Shown here: in pieces, positions 17,664 to 25,317 of the stretch
Numbering within the stretch: position 1 is the first letter of the stretch
Layout: every line of letters starts with the position of its first letter
From: Streptomyces sp. NRRL WC-3742
GTDB lineage: Bacteria; Actinomycetota; Actinomycetes; Streptomycetales; Streptomycetaceae
DNA length: 64,000 nucleotides
Direction: 5' to 3'
NCBI RefSeq assembly: GCF_000720635.1
Contig: NZ_JOCF01000010.1
Span: 1-64,000 of the forward strand
Program-made: the position numbers and the translations under genes
The notes under the pieces: generated by a model
What the model was told of the DNA's origin: nothing
Database searches by the model: none
What the model saw: the letters and a program-made list of their open reading frames with translations, nothing else

Positions 17664-19169
17664 TCACTCGAAGCGGGCCGCCAGCAACATCAGGTCGTCG
17701 GTGGCCGGCGCGGAGTCCGGGGCGGGGCAGACGGCCAGCAGGTGGGCGCAGAGCCTGGCCGGGTCGATCCGGACGTCGCGCGGGGCGTCGGCGGCGGCCC
17801 GGCGCAGGTTGGCCTGCCCGGCGTGCAGGGTCGGGCCGCAGCGGCGGGCCAGGCCCTCGGTGTAGAGCAGCAGGGTGTCACCGCGCTCGGCGGTGAACTC
17901 GACGCCGGGCGCCTCCCAGCAGGCCAGCATGCCGAGCGGCGCGGAGAGCGAGGTCTCGACGAACTCGGCGCCCGCCCGGCCGACCAGGATCGGCGGGCAG
18001 TGCCCGGCCCCGGCGAGGGTGATCCGCCGCTCGGCGGGCTCGACCCAGGCGTAGACGGCGGTGGCGGTGCGGGTGGGTTCGGTGGTCTTGAGCAGCAGCT
18101 CCAGGTCCCCGAGGACGGAGACCGGGTCCTCGCCCTCCAGTACCGCGTACGCCCGCAGCGCCGCCCGGACGCGGCCCATCGCGGCGGCGGCGCCGGGCGC
18201 GGAGCTGGGGCCCGCACCGGGGCCGTCGCCGGAGACGGAGCCGACGGTGAGGCCGATCGTGCCGTCCGGCAGCGGGATGGCGTCGTACCAGTCGCTTCCG
18301 CTGGAGCGCTCCAGGCCCGCGGGGACGAGCCTGGCGGCCAGGCGCAGCCCGGAAGTCTGCGGGAGGTGGTCGGGCAGCAGGCCCCGGCGCAGCGCCTCGG
18401 TGGTGCGCAGGGTGCGGTCGGCCTCCAACTGCTTGGCCAGCAGCGGGGCGGCGAACTCGCAGTAGAGCCGGGCCATCTCGCGCCGGCACTCGCTCGGGTC
18501 GGCGGGGCCGTCCCAGAACCAGACGGCGGCGGCGAGCGGGCCCTCCTCCTCGGTGGCGAGCGGCAGGCCGTAGCAGCCGCCGAGGCCGAGGTGGACGGCG
18601 AGTTCGCGCAGCCGGTCGCCGGTGGTCGGGTCCTCGCCGAGCTCGGGGGAGTACAGCTGTTCGGGCCGGTCGCGTTCGCGCAGCAGCCGGGCGAGCAGGC
18701 TCTGTTCGGTGGGGACGGTCTCCAGCGCGCCGAGGCTGGCGCGGTCCAGGCCGAGGCCGACGGGCTGGCCGGGGCCGCCGCCGGGCGTGCGGGTGACGAG
18801 GACGCCCCGGCGGGCGCCGAGCAGCGCGGCGACGGAGGCGAGGACGGCGTCCAGCGTGGCGGTGAGGCCGCGGGCGCGGGCGAGCCGTTCGGTGTGCTCG
18901 TGCAGGCTGGTGATATCGGACAGGCGTCCGGCCAAACGGTCCTGCAGGGCCGCGGACCGGTCCGTGCGGTCGTCCGCGCAGTCGGGATCGTCCGCGCAGT
19001 CCGGATCGTCCGGATCGTCCGGGTCATCCGGATCGGCCGGGGTGTCCGGGCCCTCCGGGGTGTCGGCGGCGCCGGGGAAGCTCGGCGGAGGGTCGAGGAC
19101 GGTGAGCCCGCCTGCGCCGGCGGGCTCGACCGGCTCGGGGGGTGTCGTCGGCGGGTGGGAGTCGGTCAT
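17664..19169 (-). CDS. GAF plus SpoIIE-type PP2C phosphatase with altered catalytic motif
   Basis: This 501-residue protein has a disordered N-terminus with an acidic DPDDPDDPDDPD tract (residues about 40-68). A coiled segment and a GAF-like domain follow (about 85-235), then a SpoIIE/RsbU-like PP2C domain (about 275-500: SSGSDWYDAIPLPDGTIGL, GAGHCPPILVGRAG, DTLLLYTEGLARR, ATDDLMLLAARF). Such proteins usually dephosphorylate anti-anti-sigma factors. Here the normal GDV.GHG motif reads GSVSGDG, so one metal-binding aspartate and the histidine are changed; activity may be reduced. The acidic tract is encoded by a GTCCGGATC tandem repeat near 18985-19030. It is monocistronic. Confidence 0.85.
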   Translation of the reverse strand: MTDSHPPTTPPEPVEPAGAGGLTVLDPPPSFPGAADTPEGPDTPADPDDPDDPDDPDCADDPDCADDRTDRSAALQDRLAGRLSDITSLHEHTERLARARGLTATLDAVLASVAALLGARRGVLVTRTPGGGPGQPVGLGLDRASLGALETVPTEQSLLARLLRERDRPEQLYSPELGEDPTTGDRLRELAVHLGLGGCYGLPLATEEEGPLAAAVWFWDGPADPSECRREMARLYCEFAAPLLAKQLEADRTLRTTEALRRGLLPDHLPQTSGLRLAARLVPAGLERSSGSDWYDAIPLPDGTIGLTVGSVSGDGPGAGPSSAPGAAAAMGRVRAALRAYAVLEGEDPVSVLGDLELLLKTTEPTRTATAVYAWVEPAERRITLAGAGHCPPILVGRAGAEFVETSLSAPLGMLACWEAPGVEFTAERGDTLLLYTEGLARRCGPTLHAGQANLRRAAADAPRDVRIDPARLCAHLLAVCPAPDSAPATDDLMLLAARFE

Positions 19170-19807
19170 GCCGCCACTCCTGACGCGGTGCTACGTGCCA
19201 TGCGAAACCCCCAGATAAGGCCAATGTGGAGCGAGTACGGCCTTAGGGCGCGTTTCGCCTCGATTCGCTACTACTCGTCATTGATCGACAGCAATGCCAC
19301 CACTTCTACACAGGCCATTCGGGGCATGTCCAGATCCGGGACGAGGCGGATGGCCGGTTCCACGGGGTTCGCGACCCGGACGGGGGGCGCGCACGGTTCG
19401 TGTGCGCGCCGGGCGGGCCGTGAGGCATGGAGCGGGCCGGTGACGGGCAGAACCGCAGGGACGGTCCGGGCGGCCGTCCGGATCGTATGTCCGTGCCGCC
19501 CGACCGCCGGGCTGGCCGGAAGTCTCTCACTCGTACGGTGGAACCAAGCGCGCCCGGGCGGCGTCCATCCGGGCGCATACGGGATTCTCGTTCCAAGGGC
19601 TGTTCCAGTGCGCGGCCCCTCTCAAGTCGTGCTCCGCCCCTGCCCCACGTCGCAGCCGCGCCGCCCGCCGTGCCGACCCTCCCCCAGCCTCCGGCCGGGG
19701 GGACCCCCAACCGCCGTACCGGTTCCGGGGCCGTGCCACGGGCCGAGCGACGAGTTCCGAGGGGTGTCGGCGGGGCGAACCGAGCGGTCAGGGAAAGGAC
19801 GAGCGCC
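19170..19807. other. Gene-free divergent region
   Basis: These 638 bp lie between the PP2C-like gene (minus) and the prim-pol gene (plus). The open frames here read as arginine/proline-rich sequence without domains. The first 120 bp after 19200 are unusually AT-rich for this genome and probably contain the PP2C promoter. No RNA gene or repeat family is evident. Confidence 0.55.
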
Positions 19808-20443
19808 ATGCGTGAGAACCCGGAGGACCGGTCCGACGAGAGCTCCACCCGGCTGGTCGCGGCCCTGACGGCGGCCGTCGACCACCGCTGGCCCGTGGTG
19901 CCGGGCGCGGTACTGCGCGGGCGCCGGTGTTCCTGCGGCGACCCGGACTGCGTCGTCCCCGGCGCGCACCCGCACGACCCGTCGCTGCTGACGGCCACCA
20001 CGGACGCCCGGATGGTGCGCTGGTGGTGGGAGCGGCAGAGCCCGGACGCGCCGGTGCTGGCCGCCACCGGCTCGGCGGTCTCGGCGGTCAGCCTGCCGGC
20101 GGCGGCCGGCGCGCGGGCGCTGGTCTTCCTGGCCGCGCTGCGGCTGCCGCTCGGCCCGGTACTGGCGATGCCCGGCCGCTACGCGCTGCTCGTGGCGCCG
20201 TACTCGCTGGACGCGCTCGGCGAGATGCTCGCCCAACTGCCGTGGGTGCCCTCGTCGTTGCGCTACCACGGGACGGGCGGCTTCCTGCCGCTGCCGCCCG
20301 GGGGGGCCGCCGGGAGGGTGCGCTGGGTGCTCGCGCCGAGGCCCGCGAAGGGGGGCGGGGTGTGGCTTCCGCAGGTGGGGCCGCTGCTGGGGGAGTTGGT
20401 GGAGGCGACGGCCAGGATGGACAGCGGGCGCTCGGCGTACTGA
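19808..20443 (+). CDS. Small bifunctional primase/polymerase-domain protein
   Basis: This 211-residue protein consists only of a prim-pol N-terminal-type fold. It shows CSCGDPDCVVPGAHPHDPSLLTATTD, where the cysteines fit a small zinc site, then MVRWWWERQSPDAPVLAATG and a later FLPLPPGG in place of the usual GGLHLYF histidine motif. Streptomycete chromosomes commonly encode such a short protein near this locus, and its catalytic competence is doubtful because the typical DXD and H motifs are not clear. It is not obviously linked to replication and is likely a domesticated or regulatory relative. A strong hairpin follows the stop. Confidence 0.75.
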   Translation: MRENPEDRSDESSTRLVAALTAAVDHRWPVVPGAVLRGRRCSCGDPDCVVPGAHPHDPSLLTATTDARMVRWWWERQSPDAPVLAATGSAVSAVSLPAAAGARALVFLAALRLPLGPVLAMPGRYALLVAPYSLDALGEMLAQLPWVPSSLRYHGTGGFLPLPPGGAAGRVRWVLAPRPAKGGGVWLPQVGPLLGELVEATARMDSGRSAY

Positions 20444-20481
20444 ACACGCGGCGGCACCGGTCGGGCCGTTCCGGAAAAACA

Positions 20482-20530
20482 AAAGATCCGGCCGCTGGCG
20501 ACGGGGGATGCACCAGCGGCCGGACTCTTT
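20482..20530. terminator. Bidirectional terminator with A/T flanks
   Basis: A 12-bp perfect stem (20487-20498 with 20513-20524) is extended by AAAGA/TCTTT flanks with one bulge. It gives a U-rich tail in both directions between the convergent genes ending at 20443 and 20641. Confidence 0.9.
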
Positions 20531-20640
20531 AGACAGTAACAAGGATCGGCGCCCGCGCCAATTTCCAAGACGCCCTCCACGCCCGGAAATTGCGCTTCCC
20601 ACGCGACAATGTGACGCGTATCACCCCGATCCCGCGCGCC

Positions 20641-21624
20641 TTAGTTCAGGGTGACCTGACGGTTCACCAGGTTCGCCCGGGCGCGCCGCTCCTCGGCGGT
20701 CAGCGGGGTCGGGGCGGCGAGTACGGCGGCGAGGCGCTCGGCGAACTCGGCGGCCGGCTTCTCGCAGTCGGCGGCGGTCATCTCCAGCGGGAGGTCCCAC
20801 ACCGGGACGGTCAGGCCGTGCGCGCGGAACGAGCCGACGAGACGGGTGTCCGCGCCGAGCGAGGCTTCGCCGGCGGCGTTCAGCCGGGCCAGCGCGTCGA
20901 GCAGCTGCTCCTCGGGGACGGTCATCACCCAGCGCAGGTGGTTCTTGTCCGGGGTGCCGCACCAGTAGGCGGAGTCGACGCTGCTCAGCTTCTCGGTCGG
21001 GATGGCCGAGGCGTTGGCGCGCTCCAGGGAGGCGGCGACCTCACCGGTGGCGGTCTCGGCGTCCTCCAGCCAGAACTCGAAGCCGGTGTGCACGACGGGC
21101 GTGAAGGCGGCGGAGGCGTCCAGCAGGTCCTGCAGGCGGCGCCCGCCCGGGACGGTCCGGCGGGCGGGCACGGGGGAGCCGGGCTCGGTGGCCAGGGCCA
21201 GCTCCAGGGCGTCCGCCAGGTCGCGGCTGAGGTCGCCGGAGGAGGACTGGGTCTGCAGGCCGAGCAGGATCGAGCCGTCCTGCCGGCGCAGGGCGGGCCA
21301 GGCCAGCGGCAGGACCGTCGCCAGGGTCACCGACGGGACGTCACCGGTGGCGCCCTCGGCCACGCCGGCGGCCAGGGTCAGCGGCACCGTGGCGGCCGGC
21401 ACCAGCTCGCGCAGCGCGACCCAGTCGGCCTCGCCCGACAGGCCCTCGAACGGACGGTGCACCAGCTCCTGGACGGCGTGCGAAGCCTCGCGGCCGTGGC
21501 ACGCCTTGTACCGGCGGCCCGAGCCGCAGGGACAGGCTTCGCGGGCCCCCACCACGGGGACCTCGCCGGTGACGGCGGTGGTGGACTGACGCTGCGGCGC
21601 CTTCTTGGCGGCCTTCTTGCCCAT
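20641..21624 (-). CDS. SEC-C motif protein of the DUF5926 type
   Basis: This 327-residue protein starts MGKKAAKKAPQRQ, a basic tail. The SEC-C zinc motif CPCGSGRRYKACHG follows (residues about 31-44), which is usually involved in binding zinc and sometimes ribosomal or nucleic acid partners. The rest matches the actinobacterial DUF5926 pattern, with segments such as DWVALRELVPAATVPL, HTGFEFWLEDAE and HGLTVPVWDLPLEM. Function is unknown; the SEC-C and lysine tail suggest nucleic-acid or ribosome association. It is monocistronic on the minus strand and faces the prim-pol gene. Confidence 0.85.
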   Translation of the reverse strand: MGKKAAKKAPQRQSTTAVTGEVPVVGAREACPCGSGRRYKACHGREASHAVQELVHRPFEGLSGEADWVALRELVPAATVPLTLAAGVAEGATGDVPSVTLATVLPLAWPALRRQDGSILLGLQTQSSSGDLSRDLADALELALATEPGSPVPARRTVPGGRRLQDLLDASAAFTPVVHTGFEFWLEDAETATGEVAASLERANASAIPTEKLSSVDSAYWCGTPDKNHLRWVMTVPEEQLLDALARLNAAGEASLGADTRLVGSFRAHGLTVPVWDLPLEMTAADCEKPAAEFAERLAAVLAAPTPLTAEERRARANLVNRQVTLN

Positions 21625-21762
21625 GGTGCGGCTCTCCCGGGGACGGTGGTTCTGATCCCGGAGAGCCTACTGACGTATTCCGTGCGCACGGGAACGCGCC
21701 CGCGCGGGCCCGGCGTTCCAGGGGGCGCGCACCCGGTGGTGCGCGCCCTTTCCGCTATCGGC

Positions 21763-22485
21763 TCACGCGCTGCGCGCGTCGCCCTCGGGGGTGCGCCGGG
21801 CGTGCCGGGCGCGGGCGGGCAGCGCCGCCCAGACCGTCACCTCGCCCGGCGCGTCGCGCACGCCCCAGTCGCTCGCCAGCTGGTCGACGATGCTCAGACC
21901 GCGGCCGCCGCGCGAGGTCAGCGAGGGGTTGGCCGGAAGCGGCCGGGTGGCCGCGCCGCCGTCGGTGACCTCCAGGGTGAGCACGCCGTTTGCGTGCATC
22001 TGCCAGCGCACCAGCACGCCGCCGTCCGGCTCGTCCCGGTGCTCGGCCCCGCTCTCCGCGTCGTCCCGCCCGCCCTGCGCGGTCCGCGTCCTCGCCGGGA
22101 CGCCGACCAGCACCTGGTCGACCACCTCGGCCCGGGCACCCCGGCCCAGGGCCGGGAGCGGGCCGAGCGGACGGGCGTACCGACACGCGTTGCTCAACAG
22201 TTCGGAAAGGATCAGAACGGCATCATCGATGACCGGTTCAGGTATCTGCCGGTCGCCCAGATCTCGACGCAGCCGGCGCCGTGCGACCCCGACACTCGCT
22301 GGGCCGTGCGGCACCGCCATGGTCGATGAAGTCGGCACTTCGCGCGCCACCATCAACGCCACCCCCGGACCTCCTTCAGCGTTTGCCGAGGGAGAGATGC
22401 CCCTTGGTAATGCGTTGGAAACGGCCCCTCGGCGATCCCGCGAGTCCATTTCGAGTACTGCGACGAACGGTGAACCTGAGGTCAT
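21763..22485 (-). CDS. Anti-sigma-factor-like ATP-binding protein (RsbW-type HATPase)
   Basis: The product is 240 residues from the ATG at 22485 with GGGGA upstream; an internal ATG gives a shorter form beginning MAVPHGPASVG. The HATPase core has the N-box VLILSELLSNACRYA, the G1 motif LEVTDGGAATRP and the G2 motif GGRGLSIVDQLASDWGV. Such single-domain kinases phosphorylate anti-anti-sigma factors or bind sigma factors and are numerous in streptomycetes. An insert of about 40 hydrophilic residues (GRDDAESGAEHRDEPDGG) is unusual. The nearby SpoIIE-type phosphatase could be a partner, but this is speculation. Confidence 0.85.
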   Translation of the reverse strand: MTSGSPFVAVLEMDSRDRRGAVSNALPRGISPSANAEGGPGVALMVAREVPTSSTMAVPHGPASVGVARRRLRRDLGDRQIPEPVIDDAVLILSELLSNACRYARPLGPLPALGRGARAEVVDQVLVGVPARTRTAQGGRDDAESGAEHRDEPDGGVLVRWQMHANGVLTLEVTDGGAATRPLPANPSLTSRGGRGLSIVDQLASDWGVRDAPGEVTVWAALPARARHARRTPEGDARSA

Positions 22486-22593
22486 TCCCCGCTCACCCTC
22501 CGTCGCCCGCGCGCAAGAATTCCGGCAATAACGTGCCCGGAAGGTTTGATTGCCGAACAGAACGCTCAGGATCCGGTGGAGCCGGGCCGGGTG

Positions 22594-23424
22594 TCAGCGG
22601 CCGAGATGTGCCAGAACCTCCGCCGGGCGGTTGGTGATGATCGCCGACACGCCCAGTTCCAGGCACAGGTCGACGTCGGCGAGCTCGTCCACCGTCCAGA
22701 CGTGCACCTCGTGTCCCAGCTCGCGCAGCCGCGGTACCAGGTTCGGCTTGGCCTTGATCAGGTCGATGCCCGGGCCGGCGATCCGCGCCCCGCCCGGCAG
22801 CGGCCGGCCCTCGCGCAACTGGCCGATCAGCGGCAGCATCCGCTCGATCAGGAAGACCCGGCGGTAGTCCGGCGCGGCGGCGGCCACCCGGTTCAGCGCG
22901 ATCGAGGAGAAGCTCATGATCCGGGCCGACGGGCGGTCGCCCTCCTGCACGGCGCCGATCTTGAACCGCTCCAGCATCCGCAGCAGCTCGGCCTCGACGC
23001 GGCCGCGGAAGCGCACCGGGTGCTTGGTCTCGATCGCCAGGTCCACCGGGCGGCCGCAGTCCACGACCAGCTCCAGCAGGCGCTCCAGGCGCAGCACGCC
23101 GCGCACCTCGGGGTCGATGCTGGGGCGGCCGGTCTTCCAGGCGCCGAAGTCGTACGCCTCCAGCTCGGCGAGCGTCATCGCGGAGACGGTGCCGCGGCCG
23201 TTGGAGACGCGGCCGATCCGGCGGTCGTGCACGCACACCAGTTCGCCGTCGGCGGTGACCCGGACGTCGCACTCGACCGCGTCGGCGCCTTCGTCGAGCG
23301 CGCGCCGGTAGGCCGCGAGGGTGTGCTCGGGCAGGGCGTGGGAGGAACCGCGGTGGGCGATCACCTGGACGGGCTGCGCGGAGCGCGCGGCCGCCGAGGG
23401 CAGGTCTTGGCTGGTCACGGCCAT
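22594..23424 (-). CDS. Glycerophosphodiester phosphodiesterase
   Basis: The ATG at 23424 gives 276 residues and matches the start of the conserved domain. The GDPD TIM-barrel signatures are present: VIAHRGSSHALPEHTLAAY (HR and E), ADAVECDVRVTADGELVCVHD (E, D, H), LAIETKHP (ExK) and HVWTVDELADVDLCLELGV at the end. It hydrolyses glycerophosphodiesters to sn-glycerol 3-phosphate and an alcohol. There is no signal peptide, so a cytoplasmic role is likely. The frame upstream reads through the transporter region but not as this protein. Confidence 0.92.
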   Translation of the reverse strand: MAVTSQDLPSAAARSAQPVQVIAHRGSSHALPEHTLAAYRRALDEGADAVECDVRVTADGELVCVHDRRIGRVSNGRGTVSAMTLAELEAYDFGAWKTGRPSIDPEVRGVLRLERLLELVVDCGRPVDLAIETKHPVRFRGRVEAELLRMLERFKIGAVQEGDRPSARIMSFSSIALNRVAAAAPDYRRVFLIERMLPLIGQLREGRPLPGGARIAGPGIDLIKAKPNLVPRLRELGHEVHVWTVDELADVDLCLELGVSAIITNRPAEVLAHLGR

Positions 23425-23522
23425 AACGATAGGCGGCCGAGGTGACGCGGAGGCGAAGACGGTCCCAATCCGGGGGGCCGTCTTCGCCTGCGCGTCACTC
23501 CTGCGCGTCACTCCTGCGCGGC

Positions 23523-24944
23523 TCAGAGCGCGGTGCGTCGTCCGGTGCGGTGGGCGAGCGGGGTGAGGGCCCAGGTGACCAGGGCGGGCACCAGGAAGGC
23601 GAACAGCGAGGCGGAGGTCCACTGCTGCGGGGTGAAGTGCAGGGCCTCCCGGGCCGAGGCCCAGAAGTCCGTCCACCAGTCGGCGACCTGGGTCGGCGCG
23701 ATGAGCTGGTAGACGGCGAAGCCCAGCAGCCACGGCAGCAGCATCAGCCAGCGCGAGGGCGCGTCGGCGGAGAGGTTCCAGCCGTGGCGGCCGGCGCCGA
23801 GGAAGTAGTCCACGGCCAGCACCGCCAGCAGCGGCACGAACACCGAGCCGATCAGGCCCAGGAAGTTGGTGTAGGTGTCGGTGAAGCGGTCGATCCGCAG
23901 CGCCAGCACGGTGATCAGCACGCCGATGCCGCCGCTGAGCACCCGGCGGTCCACCTTCGGCAGCAGGTTCTGCACCGACATCGCCGTCGAGTACACGTTG
24001 GCGAAGGACTGGTCGGTCTCGCGCAGCACCAGCACCAGCAGGAACAGCCAGCCCGCCCAGACGCCGAGGAAGGAGTCGAAGATGCGGTTCGGGTCGCCGT
24101 CCGACTGCAGCAGCGCCATCAGGCCGAGCACGTAGCACCAGACCTGGGCGATCGTGTAGCCGGAGAAGCTGCCCCAGAACGCCGAGCGCGGGGTGCGCGA
24201 GTGTCGGGTGTAGTCGGCGGCCAGCGGGACGAAGGAGATCGACACCGCGATCATCGCGTCCGTGGCGCCGAGGAAGCCGTGCCAGTTGCCGGCGCCCGGG
24301 TCCGGCACGCCCTGACGGCCCAGCTGGACGGTGAGGTACACCATCGCCACCGCCACGGCCCCGGCCACGAAGCGGCGCAGCACCGCGATCGAGCCCAGCG
24401 GCCAGATCGTCAGCGCGGTGGTCAGCGCGCCCGCGAGCAGCACGAACAGCCAGCGGTAGCCGTCGGTGTGGGCGACGGTCTGCGCGCCCGCCGCGATGGT
24501 CAGCAGCTCGAACACGCCCCAGCCGATGCACTGGACGATGTTCAGCACCGTCGGCAGGTACGACAGCCGGGTGCCGAACAGGCCGCGCAGGGTGGCCATC
24601 GCGGGCGCGCCGGTGCGGGCGCCGATCAGCGCGGCCACGCCGAGCATCGCGGTGCCGACGGCCGTACCGACGAGTATCGCGGTCACCGCGGCGGCCAGGG
24701 ACATCTCGCTGCCCTTGGCGCCGAGCACGGTGGCGGCGGTGGAGAAGCCGATCAGGCTGACGCCCAGGTTCATCCAGAGCGCGAAGTGGTCCCGGAAGCG
24801 CAGCGTGCGCGGCGGCTCGGTGTCCAGGACGAGCGGGGCCTCGACGCGCTCGGGGCGCTCCAGGACCGCCGTCGAGGCGGGGGATTCGGGGAAGTCCCCG
24901 GACGAGGGCGCGCCCGAGGAAGAGGATGACGAAGCAGGCGGCAT
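23523..24944 (-). CDS. cytX: NCS1-family transporter, CytX-like thiamine-precursor permease
   Basis: This 473-residue membrane protein has about twelve hydrophobic helices and the NCS1 (cytosine/purine/allantoin permease) signature region LWMNLGVSLIGFSTAATVLG. It also has FVPLAADYTRHSR and DYFLGAGRHGWNL. A TPP riboswitch lies directly upstream, which assigns it to CytX, the putative hydroxymethylpyrimidine transporter for thiamine salvage, rather than to cytosine uptake. The disordered N-terminus is serine-rich (ASSSSSSGAP). The ATG at 24944 is served by a GGGAG that forms part of the riboswitch 3' element, so TPP binding can hide it. Confidence 0.92.
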   Translation of the reverse strand: MPPASSSSSSGAPSSGDFPESPASTAVLERPERVEAPLVLDTEPPRTLRFRDHFALWMNLGVSLIGFSTAATVLGAKGSEMSLAAAVTAILVGTAVGTAMLGVAALIGARTGAPAMATLRGLFGTRLSYLPTVLNIVQCIGWGVFELLTIAAGAQTVAHTDGYRWLFVLLAGALTTALTIWPLGSIAVLRRFVAGAVAVAMVYLTVQLGRQGVPDPGAGNWHGFLGATDAMIAVSISFVPLAADYTRHSRTPRSAFWGSFSGYTIAQVWCYVLGLMALLQSDGDPNRIFDSFLGVWAGWLFLLVLVLRETDQSFANVYSTAMSVQNLLPKVDRRVLSGGIGVLITVLALRIDRFTDTYTNFLGLIGSVFVPLLAVLAVDYFLGAGRHGWNLSADAPSRWLMLLPWLLGFAVYQLIAPTQVADWWTDFWASAREALHFTPQQWTSASLFAFLVPALVTWALTPLAHRTGRRTAL

Positions 24945-24953
24945 GGCCGATAC

Positions 24954-25075
24954 TCCCTACGCCGGCATTACCCGGACAGGTTCCGGCGGTCAGCGCCCCC
25001 TCGACGGTTCGCCGACGGTGCTGTGGCGTACGGTCGACATGCGCACTCTCAGCCTGGTGGGTCCAAGCTCCCGCG
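24954..25075 (-). promoter_or_regulatory. TPP riboswitch (THI element)
   Basis: Read on the minus strand, the leader contains GGGAGCTTGG, the core CAGGCTGAGAGTGCGCATG, then GCGCTGACCGCCGGAACCTG and GGGTAATGCCGGCGTAGGGA. These are the conserved CTGAGA, ACCTG and GGGTAATGCCGGCGTAGGGA blocks of the TPP aptamer in the right order. The variable P3 arm lies between them. The final GTAGGGAG doubles as the Shine-Dalgarno of the transporter, pointing to translational control. Confidence 0.95.
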
Positions 25076-25317
25076 TGTCAGTTCGTGGAGCGACAGGCTA
25101 ACCGGCAGGTGGGTGAACGCCAAGGCCAGGGGGTGCGCGGTCCGCATCGCGGACGGTTCCGACGGGGGCGGGGGAACCTCCGGCCGTCGGTCCTCCGTCC
25201 CCGCAGGTCGGTGGCGGTTAAGGATTCTTATGCGTTCTTCAGCGGGGTCCTTACGGCGATCGAATCGCCGGTGCGAAAAACTATGGTCCTTGGTTCTGTC
25301 AGCTATGGAGGTCGTCC

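Noticed and set aside
16251..19868. A 1205-codon open frame on the plus strand
   Set aside because: It is the antisense of aminopeptidase P and the SpoIIE-type gene, has repetitive Gly/Ala/Val composition and no domain. At this GC content the opposite frame stays open by codon bias.
19427..20443. A longer prim-pol protein starting at 19427
   Set aside because: The extra 127 residues are Arg/Pro-rich without domain character, and the ATG at 19808 marks the start of the conserved part.
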